A DNA stretch of 64,000 nt from Spirilliplanes yamanashiensis (GCF_016863475.1 NZ_BOOY01000036.1:124001-188000), one strand, 5' to 3'. Positions 48,630-57,902 are shown, numbered from the stretch's first letter. The notes: generated by a model from the letters alone, not told the origin. Program-made: numbers and translations.

Positions 48630-49339
48630 GGGTTGGCCGCGGCGACCGCTGCCTGCAGGCCGGCGGGGGAGCGGTCCTTCAGTTCCTGGCCGGCGACGTA
48701 GATGGTCGGGGTGCCGGTGACGCCGCGCTCGCTCGCCGCGTCGGTGGTGCGCTTGGCCCAGCCCCGGTACGTGCCGTCCTTGACCGTGGCGGCGAACTCG
48801 TCGCCGAGGCCGACGGACCGGCCGATCTCGACGAGGCGGTCGTCGCTGAGGCCGTCGGTGCCCTCGGCGGGCTGCTGGGCGTACAGCGCCTTGAGGTACG
48901 GCACGAACTTCCCGCCCTCGGCGGCCGCGGCGGACGCGGCGGCGGCCCGGGTCGAGTACTGCGTGCCGTTGGAGAACCGGTCGAGGATCGCGATGGGGTG
49001 GTAGGTGACGGTGATCTTGCCCTCGGCGGCGAGCTGGTCGACGGTCGGGCCGGTCTGCTGCTCGAACTGGTTGCACGCCGGGCACATGAAGTCGGCGTAG
49101 ATGTCGACGGCGACCGGCCCGGTGCCCGCGGTGAACCCGGCGGCGGGCGGGGTGGCGCCGGAGTCCCCGCCGTCCTTCTGGCCCGCCCACACGGCCCACC
49201 CGATCAGGCCCGCCACGATCAGCACCACCACCGCGACGGCGCCCGCGAACAGCGCCCGCCGCTTGCGCTCCTGGGCCGCCAGGGCCTCCTTGGCCTGCCG
49301 GGCCGCCTCGGCGCGCCCGCGCTTCGTCGCAGTGCTCAC
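48626..49339 (-). CDS. Membrane-anchored DsbA-like thioredoxin-fold protein
   Basis: A 237-residue protein. A cytoplasmic basic N-terminus (AEAARQAKEALAAQERKRR), one membrane helix (ALFAGAVAVVVLIVAGLIGW, about 29-51) and an extracytoplasmic Thioredoxin_4 domain with active site Cys86-Pro-Ala-Cys89 (YADFMCPACNQFE) and cis-Pro loop GVTGTPTIYVAG. This is a periplasmic-side disulfide oxidase or isomerase, like actinobacterial DsbA. GTG 49339 overlaps the mauE-type stop, so it is co-translated with a likely electron-transfer partner. Confidence 0.92.
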   Translation of the reverse strand: MSTATKRGRAEAARQAKEALAAQERKRRALFAGAVAVVVLIVAGLIGWAVWAGQKDGGDSGATPPAAGFTAGTGPVAVDIYADFMCPACNQFEQQTGPTVDQLAAEGKITVTYHPIAILDRFSNGTQYSTRAAAASAAAAEGGKFVPYLKALYAQQPAEGTDGLSDDRLVEIGRSVGLGDEFAATVKDGTYRGWAKRTTDAASERGVTGTPTIYVAGQELKDRSPAGLQAAVAAANP

Positions 49340-49830
49340 TTGTCCCCCTGAATCCACGCGTCGACGGAGAGCCGCGTGCGCGGCCACACCAGCAGGAACC
49401 CGGCCAGCAGCAGGAAGCCGCCGTCGCGGGCCAGTTCGGTCAGGTACGCCGGGTCGGCGCCCGCGGCCAGGTCGCCGCCGCTGCCGAAGCAGCCGCAGTC
49501 GATGCGCAGCCCGCGCGCCCACGCCGAGGCGATGCCCGCCACGAACACCAGCAGCAGCGCCGCGGAGACGCCGGCCGTGACCCGCACGGCCACCCCGGCC
49601 AGCAGCAGCAGGCCGAGGGCGATCTCCACGAACGGCAGGACCGCGCCGACCACCTCGGCCGCCGCGAACGGCATCACCCGGTACGCGTTGACCGCGCGCC
49701 CCGACTCGGCCAGGTCGCCGACCTTGGCGAAGCCGGCGGCCAGCCACACCGCCGCCAGCCCGAGCCGGACGAGCGTGCCCAGCCACGGGCGCAGGGCCGG
49801 CCAGGCGGCCGTCCGCTGCTTCGTCACCAC
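49336..49830 (-). CDS. MauE/DoxX-family membrane protein
   Basis: A 164-residue protein with four membrane helices (VRLGLAAVWLAAGFAKV, VGAVLPFVEIALGLLLLAG, VSAALLLVFVAGIASAWA, FLLLAGFLLVW). The conserved GLRIDCGCFG cysteine pair of MauE-type proteins sits at the membrane face; these act in disulfide formation or reduction with periplasmic thioredoxins. Three GTGs cluster at the start; 49830 is chosen because it lies seven bases after AAGGAGG, whereas 49836 is only one base away. Confidence 0.9.
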   Translation of the reverse strand: MVTKQRTAAWPALRPWLGTLVRLGLAAVWLAAGFAKVGDLAESGRAVNAYRVMPFAAAEVVGAVLPFVEIALGLLLLAGVAVRVTAGVSAALLLVFVAGIASAWARGLRIDCGCFGSGGDLAAGADPAYLTELARDGGFLLLAGFLLVWPRTRLSVDAWIQGDK

Positions 49831-49873
49831 TGCCACGCCTCCTTAGTCGGCAGGAGTGTGCCGGGAGTTCCGA

Positions 49874-50434
49874 TCAGGAAGCTTGGGCTTTGCTGAGAGC
49901 CGTGACCAGATCGTCCCGGGCGCGGGCCACCCGGGACCGGATCGTGCCGACGGGCACGTCCTCCACCTCGGCCGCCTCCGCGTACGACAGGCCCATCACC
50001 TGGGTGAGCACGAACGCGGTGCGCCGGTCGGCGGTGAGCCGGTCGAGCAGGTCGGTCGCGCCGAGGCGGTGCGCCGGGTCGGGCTGGTGACCGTCGGTGT
50101 GCGCCTGCGCCGTCAGCCGCTCGGTCAGCCGGCGCCCCCGCACCACCGTGCGCAGGTGGTCGGCGCAGGCCCGCCGGGCGATGCCGAGCAGCCACGTGCG
50201 GGCGCTGGACCGCCCCTCGAACGCGGGCAGCGCCCGGAACGCCCGCAGGAACGTGTCCTGCGTGAGGTCGTCGGCCGCGCCCGGGTCGACCAGCGCGGCG
50301 GTGAACCGCCACACCTCGGCCTGGGTGGCGCGCACGAACGCGGCCTGGGCGGCCGGGTCACCCGCGCGGGCGCGCAGGGCGAAGCCGGTGACGGCGTCGC
50401 CGCCGGGCGTCTCGTCGCGCTGACCGGGGATCAC
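49874..50434 (-). CDS. ECF sigma factor
   Basis: A 186-residue sigma-70 family factor with region 2 (VWRFTAALVDPGAADDLTQDTFLRAFRAL, given in part: DDLTQDTFLRAF) and region 4 (LSYAEAAEVEDVPVGTIRSR). No extra domain and no adjacent anti-sigma gene, which recalls mycobacterial SigC. GTG 50434 is chosen: TACCCT lies eight bases upstream and no Shine-Dalgarno sequence is present. It heads the leftward mauE/Dsb/membrane-protein operon and is divergent from copCD, so it may direct one or both transcripts in response to copper or thiol stress; inferred from position. Confidence 0.9.
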   Translation of the reverse strand: MIPGQRDETPGGDAVTGFALRARAGDPAAQAAFVRATQAEVWRFTAALVDPGAADDLTQDTFLRAFRALPAFEGRSSARTWLLGIARRACADHLRTVVRGRRLTERLTAQAHTDGHQPDPAHRLGATDLLDRLTADRRTAFVLTQVMGLSYAEAAEVEDVPVGTIRSRVARARDDLVTALSKAQAS

Positions 50435-50577
50435 GGTTGGTAAGGGTACGCGGCGCGGGGACCCTGGCGGAGAGCCCATCGACCCGCCGGAAAAGGTCCA
50501 CCGGCCCGGGAACTCCCCCGGCGGCGCCGACGACTATGGGACGTGCGGTTGTGTCGCGGTAGCGGTGATCGGGGAGC

Positions 50578-52257
50578 ATGGCGTCCATGACCCTCGACCT
50601 CCCGCGCCGTCGCCGCACCGGCGCCGCCCTGCTGCTGGGCGTGCTGCTGGGCATGCTGGGCGTCCTGTTCGCGCCGGCCGCACCGGCCTCCGCGCACGCG
50701 GTCCTGCAGCGCAGCGATCCCCAGCCGGACTCGATCGTGCCGCAGGCGCCCGACCGGGTGACGCTGGTGTTCAGCGAGACCGTGCAGCTCGTGCAGGGCC
50801 GCACCCGGGTGGTGGCGCCCGACGGCTCCCGCGCCGACGAGGGCGAGCCCGTCATCGAGGGCACCACGCTGACCATCCGGCTGGGCGCCGAGGCCAAGGG
50901 CACCTACCTGGTCAGCTACCGGGTGGTGTCCGCCGACAGCCACCCCGTGTCGGGCGCGTTCACCTACTCGGTCGGCGCCGCGTCGGCGCCGCCGTCGGCG
51001 GGCGACGACGCCGCCGCGGGCGTCGACCCGGCCGTCGAGGTGGCCATCCCGGTCGTCAAGTTCCTCGGGTACGCCGGCCTGCTGCTGCTCGTCGGCCCGG
51101 TGATGGTGCTGGCGCTGCTGTGGCCGCACCGCCTCTCCCGCCGCGGGCCCGCCCGGCTGGTGTGGACCGGCCTGGGGCTGGTGCTCGGCAGCACCGTGGC
51201 GGCGCTCTACCTGCAGGCCCCGTACACCGCCGGCGGCGGGCTGTTCTCCGCCGGCCCCGGCGACCTGCGCGACGTGCTCGCCAGCACGTTCGGCGCGGTC
51301 ATGCTGGTGCGCATCGGCGTGGTGATCGCCGCGGCCCTGCTGATCCGGCCGCTGCTCACCGGCTCCGGCGGCGAGTCCCGCAGCGACCTGGCCATCCTCG
51401 GCGTCCTCGGCGTCGCCGCCCTGGCCACCTGGCCGCTCACCGGGCACCCGTCGGCGTCGCCCGTGGCCGCGGTGTCCGTCGTGGTCGACGCGGTGCACCT
51501 GGGCGCGATGGCGGTGTGGCTGGGCGGCCTGGTCATGCTGCTCGGCTTCCTGCTGCGCCAGGCCGACAGCCGGGAACTCGGGGCGATCCTGCCGATCTGG
51601 TCGCGCTGGGCGGCCGTGGCCGTCGGCGCGCTGGTGCTCGCGGGCACCACCCAGGCGCTCATCGAGGTGGGCACGGTCAAGGGCCTCGTCGACACCACGT
51701 ACGGCCGCATGATCATCGCGAAGGTGGCGCTGGTCGCGCTCGTGCTCGGCAGCGCGTTCTTCGCCCGCCGCCTCGTGCAGAAGCGCGTCGCCGAGGACGG
51801 CCCGACGCCGCTGCGCCGCATCATCGGCGTCGAGCTCGGCATCACCGCCGTCATCCTCGGCCTCACCGCCGTGCTGGTGCAGGTCACGCCCGCCCGCACG
51901 GCCGTCGAGACGGTCGCCACCACCACCGAGACCACCGTCGACACGGTGCTGTCCAACAACCTCTACTCGCTGCAGGTGCAGATCTTCCCCGCCGCGGCGG
52001 GCAACAACTCGATCCACCTGTACGCGTACACGCCCGACGGGCAACTGCTGCCCGTGGTCGAGTGGGTCGCCACCGCCGAGCTGCCGTCCGCCGGGGTGGA
52101 GCCGATCGACGTCGACCTGCTGCGCATCACCGACAGCCACGCCATCGGCGAGGTCAACCTGCCCGCCGCCGGCGACTGGACGCTCAAGTTCACGCTGCGC
52201 ACCTCCGAGATCGACCAGGCCTCGGTCACCACGACCGTCAGCATCCGACAGCCCTAG
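50578..52257 (+). CDS. CopC-CopD fusion copper protein
   Basis: A 559-residue protein. The signal peptide ends at PASA, leaving His40 as the first mature residue (HAVLQRSDPQPDS), the classic CopC copper ligand; the second site SADSHPVSGAF is present. A linker leads to the CopD domain with about eight membrane helices (VVKFLGYAGLLLLVGPVMVLA through VELGITAVILGLTAVLV) including the conserved GHP and VDAVHLGAMAVWLGG regions. A final extracytoplasmic beta domain (about 460-559) resembles FixH/YtkA. It likely moves copper across the cytoplasmic membrane. Confidence 0.93.
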   Translation: MASMTLDLPRRRRTGAALLLGVLLGMLGVLFAPAAPASAHAVLQRSDPQPDSIVPQAPDRVTLVFSETVQLVQGRTRVVAPDGSRADEGEPVIEGTTLTIRLGAEAKGTYLVSYRVVSADSHPVSGAFTYSVGAASAPPSAGDDAAAGVDPAVEVAIPVVKFLGYAGLLLLVGPVMVLALLWPHRLSRRGPARLVWTGLGLVLGSTVAALYLQAPYTAGGGLFSAGPGDLRDVLASTFGAVMLVRIGVVIAAALLIRPLLTGSGGESRSDLAILGVLGVAALATWPLTGHPSASPVAAVSVVVDAVHLGAMAVWLGGLVMLLGFLLRQADSRELGAILPIWSRWAAVAVGALVLAGTTQALIEVGTVKGLVDTTYGRMIIAKVALVALVLGSAFFARRLVQKRVAEDGPTPLRRIIGVELGITAVILGLTAVLVQVTPARTAVETVATTTETTVDTVLSNNLYSLQVQIFPAAAGNNSIHLYAYTPDGQLLPVVEWVATAELPSAGVEPIDVDLLRITDSHAIGEVNLPAAGDWTLKFTLRTSEIDQASVTTTVSIRQP

Positions 52258-52271
52258 GAAGGTTCTCCCCG

Positions 52272-53000
52272 ATGACCCGTACGCCCCGCATGCTGCTGGC
52301 CGCCGCCGGCGCGACCGTTCTCGCCGTCCTCGCCACCGGCGCGCCCGCCCTCGCGCACGTCACCGTCAGCGCGCCCGCGGCGGTGCAGGGCGGGTACACC
52401 CGGGCCGCGGTGAGCGTGCCCAACGAGAGCGACACCGCCTCCACGGTGAAGGTCGAGCTGTTCATGCCGGAGCAGACGCCGGTCGCGTCGGTGCGCACCA
52501 CGCCGATCGCGGGCTGGACGGCCACGGTGGAGAAGGGCAAGCCGGCTGTGCCGCTGGAGTCGCACGGCACGCCGGTCACCGAGGTCGTCACGAAGATCAC
52601 CTGGACGGCCGCCGCGGGCGGGGGCGTGAAGCCGGGCGAGTTCGCCGAGTTCCCGCTGTCGATGGGCCCGCTGCCGGCCGCGCCGCGGCTGGTGTTCAAG
52701 GCGCTGCAGACGTACTCGGACGGCAACGTGTCCCGGTGGATCGAGGAGCCGCCGGCGGCCGGCGGCGAGGAGCCGGAGAGCCCGGCGCCGGTCCTGGCCC
52801 TGGCGGCGGCCCCCGCGGACGGCGCGGCGCCCGCGGCCACCGGCACCTCCGTCGAGGCGGCGGCCGACGACGACGACGACGCCGAGGAGTCCGAGTCGGG
52901 CCCGGCCCTCGGCCTGGGCATCGCGGGCCTGGTGGCGGGCCTCGCGGGCCTGGCCCTCGGCGCGCTGGCGTTCGCCCGGACCCGCAAGCAGAACGCCTGA
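52272..53000 (+). CDS. YcnI-type copper-binding protein (DUF1775)
   Basis: A 242-residue exported protein. Signal cleavage after PALA would leave His29 as residue 1 (HVTVSAPAAVQGG), the mono-histidine copper ligand of the YcnI family. Residues 29-165 form the DUF1775 domain (VSVPNESDTASTVKVELFMP, GWTATVEKGK, WTAAAGGGVKPGEFAEF). An acidic Asp/Glu-rich linker precedes a C-terminal membrane helix (GLGIAGLVAGLAGLALGALAF). GAAGG lies upstream, and 14 bases separate it from copCD. Predicted role: copper chaperone on the outer face. Confidence 0.93.
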   Translation: MTRTPRMLLAAAGATVLAVLATGAPALAHVTVSAPAAVQGGYTRAAVSVPNESDTASTVKVELFMPEQTPVASVRTTPIAGWTATVEKGKPAVPLESHGTPVTEVVTKITWTAAAGGGVKPGEFAEFPLSMGPLPAAPRLVFKALQTYSDGNVSRWIEEPPAAGGEEPESPAPVLALAAAPADGAAPAATGTSVEAAADDDDDAEESESGPALGLGIAGLVAGLAGLALGALAFARTRKQNA

Positions 53001-53013
53001 CAGCTCCCTCACG

Positions 53014-53041
53014 ACGGCCCGGCGTTCACGCGCCGGGCCGT
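53014..53041 (+). terminator. Terminator after ycnI
   Basis: ACGGCCCGGCG (53014-53024) and CGCCGGGCCGT (53031-53041) form a perfect 11-bp stem with a six-base loop, then TTTCC. This is one of the clearest intrinsic terminators here. Confidence 0.85.
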
Positions 53042-53061
53042 TTCCGTTGCGCCGCCTGGGC

Positions 53062-53142
53062 CTTATATAGCTGAACGGCCAGTTTAGTCCCTTTTAGCCT
53101 TGTATGGTCGGCCCAACGTGAAACCTTGAGGGGGGAGAGGCT
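53062..53142 (+). promoter_or_regulatory. AT-rich promoter region
   Basis: About 80 bases, much less GC-rich than the surroundings (TTATATAG, CAGTTTAG, CTTTTAGCC, TGTATGGT). TATGGT at 53103-53108 is a plausible -10 box; no clear -35. A GGGGGGAGAG ribosome site follows before ATG 53143. Confidence 0.4.
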
Positions 53143-55821
53143 ATGCGGGTGGTCCGCGTGATCCTCGGATTGCTGTTGCTCGTCGTCGGGCTGCCGGCGC
53201 TGCTCGTGGGCGGGGCGTTCTGGTTCGCCATGCAGCACCGCGACGCCGGCGGCGCGTTCACCGCCACGATCGAACGCGCCGACACCGACGGGTTCGCCGT
53301 CGTCGTCCGCGACACCGACGGCGTCCTCGCCCAGGGCGCCCCGTTCACCCGCGCCGGCCAGTCCACGCTGCGCATCACCGCGGAGACCAGCACCGGCCCC
53401 GCCTTCGTCGGCATCGCCCCGACCCAGGCCGTCAACGAGTACCTCGCCAGCAGCTCCCACCTGCGCATCGACGCCATCGACCTCGCCACCGGCGACCTGC
53501 CGCTCACCGGCACCCCCGTCGACGGCGACAACCGCCAGCCGCTCAACCCCGCCGAGCAGACGTTCTGGCTGGCCAGCGGCTTCGGCAGCGTCGACTGGAC
53601 GCCCTCGCAGCTGCGCGACACCCGCTACAGCCTCATCATCATGAACCCCGACTCGCGCGCCGGCCTCGAGGTCACCGCCACGGCCGAGGTCCGCCCCAGC
53701 TGGCTCAACACCACCACCTGGGCGCTGCTCGTGCTCGGCAGCATCTTCACCGCCCTCGGCACCCTGATCCTGGCGTGGCCGGGCCGCCGCCGCGAGGTCG
53801 TCTACGTCGTCGAACCCAGCCAGGTCGCCGACCTCGCCGAGCGCATCGGCGTCCCGCTGCCCACCACCCACGCCGCCCGCAAGGGCCGCGACAGCCGCCC
53901 CCGCACCCTGGCGGACACCGCCTGGCCGGCCCTCGGCCCGGCGACCGCACCGGTCTCCCCGGCCTCCCCGGCCGTCCCGGCCCCGGCCGGCTCGCCCGCC
54001 GGAACCCTGCCGTCGCTGGCCTGGCCGCCGCCCGCCGAGCTGGACGCTGCGTCCTCCTCCTCGTCCGCTGCCGAGGCCGCCGTGCCGGCGGCCCGGGACG
54101 GCAAGGACTCCGCCTCCGGCGCCGACCCGGCCGCCGCGCCGGCCGTCGTGCCCTCCGACCGCGGCGCGGCCGGGCGGGCCGACGAGGCGGCGAAGGTCGC
54201 GGCGGCGCTGGCCGCGGCGACCGCCGACCGGACTCCCACCTCCTCCTCGGCCGCCGAGGGTGCCGAGGCTGCGGCGGCCAAGGCCGCCGGGGCGTCCGCC
54301 GTCGAGGCGCAGGTGGCCCGCTCCGGCGGGCTGACCACCACGGGCAAGGGCGGCCGGTCCGCGAAGGACGGCGGCACCCGGACCGGCGACGCGCCGGCGC
54401 CGGGCGGCAAGGTCGCCGCCAGCGCGGCCGCGGCGGCGAAGGCCGCCGCGGGCGCACCCCGCGACACCGCCACCGCGCCGTCGGCCACGGCGTCGCCGGC
54501 CTCCGCGTCGTCGGCTGGTGCCGGAAAGCCCGGCACCGCGACCTCCGGCACTGCGGCCTCCGGCTCCGCGGCCTCCGGCACCGCGACCTCCGGCTCCGCG
54601 GCCTCTGGCGGCGCGACCTCCGGCACCGCGACTTCCGGCGGCGCCGCGGAGCGGCCGCCGGTGGCGCGCGGCGGGAAGATCCCGCCGTTCACCACCCCGG
54701 CGATCGACCGCCTGGTGGCGGAGCGCGGCGCCGAGGCCCGCCAGCCCACCTCCCGCAACGCCGCCGCCCGCGAGTCGGCGGCCCGCGAGCCGGGCACCCG
54801 GCAGGCCCCGAAGCAGCAGCCCGCCACGACCGGCTCGGGCCCGGACCGCGCCGCGACCGGTTCCCAGCAGGCACCCCGCCCCACCCAGCCCGAGCCGGCG
54901 GCCGCCTCGGCGGTGCCCGCCGCGTCGGCGCCCGCCAAGGTCACCGTCTCGGCGGCGGTCGGCGGCGACACCGCGGCCGGCCCGGCCTCGACGGCCGTCC
55001 CGGTGGCGCCCGCGGGATCCCGGCGGCAGGACGCGAAGGCCGCCTCCGCGCAGGACGCGGAGAAGGCCGGCACCGCGGGGGAGCGTGCCCCGGAGGCCGC
55101 CACCACGACGGCGCCGGGACAGCGCGGCAGCGGCCCCGACGAGAAGGGCGCCGACCGCGCGGCGACCCCGGCGGCCCGCCGGGCCACCGACTCCCGCCCG
55201 CCCGCAGGCGACACCGGGCCGGATACGACCGACCGGAAGGCGGCCGGCGCGAAGGCCACCGCGGCAGCCGGAGGGAAGGGCGCCGAGACCAACGCCGCCG
55301 ACGGCCGGACCGACGCCAAGGGTGCCGAGGCCGCAGGCCGGGTTCAGGCCGAGAGCGCTGAGGCCGCAGGCCGGGTCCAGACCGAGAGCGCAGGCCGTGG
55401 ACAGGCCGAGGGTGCCGAGTCCGCGGGCCGGGCCGAGGCCAAGGGTGCGGAGGCCGCGAGCAAGGCCGAGGCCAAGGGGGCCGACGCCGCAGGCCGGGCC
55501 GACGCCGCAGGCCGGGCCGAGACTGCGGGCCAGGCCGAGGCGAAGGGCGGCGAGGCCGCAGGTCGGGCCGGGACCAAGGGTGCCGAGGCCGGCGGGAAGG
55601 GTGGCGCCGGGAAGGGCGAGGCCGAGCACAAGCCCGCCTCCGTCGGCGCCGCCGCGTTGCAGGCCGCCGCCGAGCTGCTCGGCGGTGGGGGCGGCAAGCC
55701 GGCCCGGCGGCGTAAGACTGCCGGTGGGTTGCCCGCGACGGATGCGGATCTGGAGCCGATCATCAAGCCGACGCGGCCGCCGCGGCGGACGTCGCAGGCG
55801 CGGCCGCCCGCCAAGGGCTGA
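53143..55821 (+). CDS. Two-helix membrane protein with giant disordered tail
   Basis: An 892-residue protein of unknown function. TM1 is VILGLLLLVVGLPALLVGGA (about 7-26). An extracytoplasmic domain of about 160 residues follows (FTATIERADTDGFAVVVRDT; FWLASGFGSVDWTPSQLRDT). TM2 is LLVLGSIFTALGTLILAW (about 195-212). The remaining 680 residues are cytoplasmic and low in complexity: Ala/Ser/Pro/Gly-rich, with Gly-Thr-Ala-Ser repeats near 455-505 and Ala-Gly-Arg/Glu-Ala-Lys-Gly repeats near 725-830, ending in a basic stretch (IIKPTRPPRRTSQARPPAKG). The N-terminal 210 residues look like an actinobacterial membrane family; the tail length is unusual. Confidence 0.82.
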   Translation: MRVVRVILGLLLLVVGLPALLVGGAFWFAMQHRDAGGAFTATIERADTDGFAVVVRDTDGVLAQGAPFTRAGQSTLRITAETSTGPAFVGIAPTQAVNEYLASSSHLRIDAIDLATGDLPLTGTPVDGDNRQPLNPAEQTFWLASGFGSVDWTPSQLRDTRYSLIIMNPDSRAGLEVTATAEVRPSWLNTTTWALLVLGSIFTALGTLILAWPGRRREVVYVVEPSQVADLAERIGVPLPTTHAARKGRDSRPRTLADTAWPALGPATAPVSPASPAVPAPAGSPAGTLPSLAWPPPAELDAASSSSSAAEAAVPAARDGKDSASGADPAAAPAVVPSDRGAAGRADEAAKVAAALAAATADRTPTSSSAAEGAEAAAAKAAGASAVEAQVARSGGLTTTGKGGRSAKDGGTRTGDAPAPGGKVAASAAAAAKAAAGAPRDTATAPSATASPASASSAGAGKPGTATSGTAASGSAASGTATSGSAASGGATSGTATSGGAAERPPVARGGKIPPFTTPAIDRLVAERGAEARQPTSRNAAARESAAREPGTRQAPKQQPATTGSGPDRAATGSQQAPRPTQPEPAAASAVPAASAPAKVTVSAAVGGDTAAGPASTAVPVAPAGSRRQDAKAASAQDAEKAGTAGERAPEAATTTAPGQRGSGPDEKGADRAATPAARRATDSRPPAGDTGPDTTDRKAAGAKATAAAGGKGAETNAADGRTDAKGAEAAGRVQAESAEAAGRVQTESAGRGQAEGAESAGRAEAKGAEAASKAEAKGADAAGRADAAGRAETAGQAEAKGGEAAGRAGTKGAEAGGKGGAGKGEAEHKPASVGAAALQAAAELLGGGGGKPARRRKTAGGLPATDADLEPIIKPTRPPRRTSQARPPAKG

Positions 55822-55840
55822 GGCACGACCGACACGGGGG

Positions 55841-55870
55841 GCGGGACCGGCGCTGCGGCGCCGGTCCCGC
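55841..55870 (+). terminator. Strong terminator hairpin
   Basis: GCGGGACCGGCGC (55841-55853) and GCGCCGGTCCCGC (55858-55870) form a perfect 13-bp stem with a TGCG loop, followed by TCTGT, 19 bases after the long membrane-protein gene. Confidence 0.88.
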
Positions 55871-55880
55871 TCTGTAACTG

Positions 55881-55918
55881 AAGGGGCCCCCCGCGCTGCC
55901 GACGCGGGGGGCCACCTT
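55881..55918. terminator. Second hairpin, probably bidirectional
   Basis: GGCCCCCCGCG (55885-55895) and CGCGGGGGGCC (55903-55913) form a perfect 11-bp stem, extended by AAGG/CCTT across a one-base bulge. It lies between convergent genes; the 100 bases beyond it to 56020 hold no gene. Confidence 0.75.
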
Positions 55919-56020
55919 ACCGGGGGAAACGGAGTAACCGAAGGGGGACTTCGTCCGTTAAGCACAGTTTAGCCATGTGCGGACGCGATGGGTAGGTCTA
56001 GACCGAAAACCACGTACCTG

Positions 56021-57172
56021 CTATAAACGGGCATTCCTGGGCGCTTCCGGCCTCGCCGGGAGGAACGCGAGCAGCCCGAGCAGCGCCGGCAGGTACAGGC
56101 TCCGCACCAGCTGCACCCACAGCGGGTCGTCGGGCCGCACGGCGGCGCCCCAGTCGACGAACGACACCACCCCGAACACGCCGACCGCGTACAGCAGCGC
56201 CGCCGCGAGCCACCGGCGCAGGGCGACCAGCACGACCAGCGCCGGCACGAACCACCACACGTGGTGGGCCCAGGTGATGGGGCTGATCAGCGCCCCGGTC
56301 ACGCCGGTCACCGTCAGCGCCGCCACCTCGTCGCCCGCGGCGGCGAGCCGGGCCGCGCGCCACAGCCCGTACCCGAGGACGAGCGCGACCAGGACCGCCC
56401 ACAGCAACCGGCTGGGTTCCGCCGGCGCCGCCAGGCGGCTCAGCGTGCCCCACAGGCTCTGGTTGCCGGTGTAGTCGGTGCGGCCGACCCGCTCGGTCGC
56501 CCACAGCGCGTCGGTCCAGAAGGCCCACGACGCGGCCGGCGCCACCGCCGCCACCAGCAGCGTGACGCCGGCGGCGGTCGCCGCGGCGGTCGCGGCCGCG
56601 CGCCACCGCCGGGTGGCGAGCAGGTGCAGGATGAAGATGCCCGGGTACAGCTTCAGCGCCGTCGCCAGCCCGATGCCCGCGCCGGTCCAGCGTGCTTGTC
56701 GGGGTACGCCGATGAGCAGGTCGGCCAGGATCAGCACGATCAGCAGCATGTTGATCTGCCCGAACGTGACCGTCTCGCGGATCGGCTCCAGCAGGAACAG
56801 CGGCGGCACGGCGACGCCGAGGGCGAACCAGGCCGGCACCGGCGCCGGGCGGATCAGCCACCACGTCGTCACGAACACCGCGACGACCGTGCCGAGCGTG
56901 AAGACGGCGATGACCGCGCCGAGCGGCAGCTGCGCGAGCGGCCACATCAGCACGGCCGCCAGCGGCGGGTACGTGAAGTACAGCAGCCCCTGCACGCGGT
57001 CCGGCTGGGTGTAGTCGTAGAGCGGGTTGCCGTCGGTCCACCAGCGGATCGCGCTGACGTAGATGCGCAGGTCGTAGTAGTTGTGCCGGTCGCCGTACCA
57101 GAACAGCGCGGCCGCGCAGACGGCCGTGACGGCAGCGACGGCCGCGACGCGGCGCGGGGTGGATGCGGGCAC
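56021..57172 (-). CDS. GT87 polyprenyl-phosphate mannosyltransferase-like protein
   Basis: A 383-residue integral membrane glycosyltransferase with about ten helices. The first extracytoplasmic loop carries the conserved acidic motif [15 protein letters not shown], corresponding to the catalytic Asp of PimE-type GT87 enzymes, followed by [12 protein letters not shown]. Later motifs are [25 protein letters not shown] and [11 protein letters not shown]. Such enzymes add alpha-1,2-mannose from polyprenyl-phosphomannose to lipoglycans outside the membrane. GTG 57172 is used. Acceptor unknown. Confidence 0.9.
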   Translation of the reverse strand: MPASTPRRVAAVAAVTAVCAAALFWYGDRHNYYDLRIYVSAIRWWTDGNPLYDYTQPDRVQGLLYFTYPPLAAVLMWPLAQLPLGAVIAVFTLGTVVAVFVTTWWLIRPAPVPAWFALGVAVPPLFLLEPIRETVTFGQINMLLIVLILADLLIGVPRQARWTGAGIGLATALKLYPGIFILHLLATRRWRAAATAAATAAGVTLLVAAVAPAASWAFWTDALWATERVGRTDYTGNQSLWGTLSRLAAPAEPSRLLWAVLVALVLGYGLWRAARLAAAGDEVAALTVTGVTGALISPITWAHHVWWFVPALVVLVALRRWLAAALLYAVGVFGVVSFVDWGAAVRPDDPLWVQLVRSLYLPALLGLLAFLPARPEAPRNARL

Positions 57173-57231
57173 GCCGCGACCCTATCGGGGACGGCATCGC
57201 CTGCTCGGCGGCACGACGCACGGGTGGCGCG

Positions 57232-57237
57232 TACGCT
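57232..57237 (+). promoter_or_regulatory. -10 box of leaderless orn
   Basis: TACGCT, six bases before GTG 57244; no Shine-Dalgarno sequence. Confidence 0.55.
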
Positions 57238-57243
57238 GGGCGG

Positions 57244-57834
57244 GTGCCTGATCTTCTGGTGTGGATCGACTGCGAGATGACCGGACTCGACCTCGGCAAG
57301 GACAAGCTGATCGAGGTCGCCGCCCTGGTCACCGACCCGAACCTGAACGTGCTCGGCGACGGCGTCGACCTGGTGATCCACGCCGACGACGCGGCCCTCG
57401 ACGCCATGCCCGAGGTCGTGCGCACCATGCACGCCAAGTCCGGCCTCACCGACGAGGTGCGCGCCTCGACGGTCACCATGGCCGAGGCCGAGCAGCAGGT
57501 CCTCGACTACATCAGGCAGTACGTGCCGGAGCCGCGCACCGCCCCGCTGTGCGGCAACTCGATCGCCACGGATCGCGGCTTCCTCGCCCGCGACATGCCG
57601 GCCCTCGACGCGCACCTGCACTACCGGATGATCGACGTGTCCTCGATCAAGGAGCTGTGCCGCCGCTGGTACCCGCGGGTGTACTTCGGCCAGCCGTCGA
57701 AGGGCCTGGCGCACCGGGCGCTCGCCGACATCCGCGAGAGCATCCGCGAGCTCGAGTACTACCGGCGCACCGTGTTCGTGCCGCTCCCGGGCCCGGACGT
57801 GGAGGCCGCGAAGGCGATCGCCGCGGAGCTGTAA
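57244..57834 (+). CDS. orn: Oligoribonuclease
   Basis: A 196-residue DEDDh 3'-5' exoribonuclease degrading di- to oligoribonucleotides, including pGpG from c-di-GMP turnover. The catalytic motifs are [13 protein letters not shown] (Exo I), [19 protein letters not shown] (Exo II) and [15 protein letters not shown] (Exo III, His and Asp). GTG 57244 is chosen from the leaderless -10 box; the frame also extends 27 codons upstream. Its presence complements the EAL phosphodiesterase at 6 kb. Confidence 0.96.
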   Translation: MPDLLVWIDCEMTGLDLGKDKLIEVAALVTDPNLNVLGDGVDLVIHADDAALDAMPEVVRTMHAKSGLTDEVRASTVTMAEAEQQVLDYIRQYVPEPRTAPLCGNSIATDRGFLARDMPALDAHLHYRMIDVSSIKELCRRWYPRVYFGQPSKGLAHRALADIRESIRELEYYRRTVFVPLPGPDVEAAKAIAAEL

Positions 57835-57864
57835 CCCTGTCGACGGCGGGCGGTGGCGGGCCGC

Positions 57865-57870
57865 TATAGT
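57865..57870 (+). promoter_or_regulatory. -10 box of tRNA-His
   Basis: TATAGT, a near-consensus -10, 33 bases before the tRNA. A 6-bp hairpin (GCCCGG 57879-57884, CCGGGC 57893-57898) lies in the 5' leader removed by RNase P. Confidence 0.6.
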
Positions 57871-57902
57871 TAGTCGTCGCCCGGGCTTCGGACCGGGCGC
57901 AT

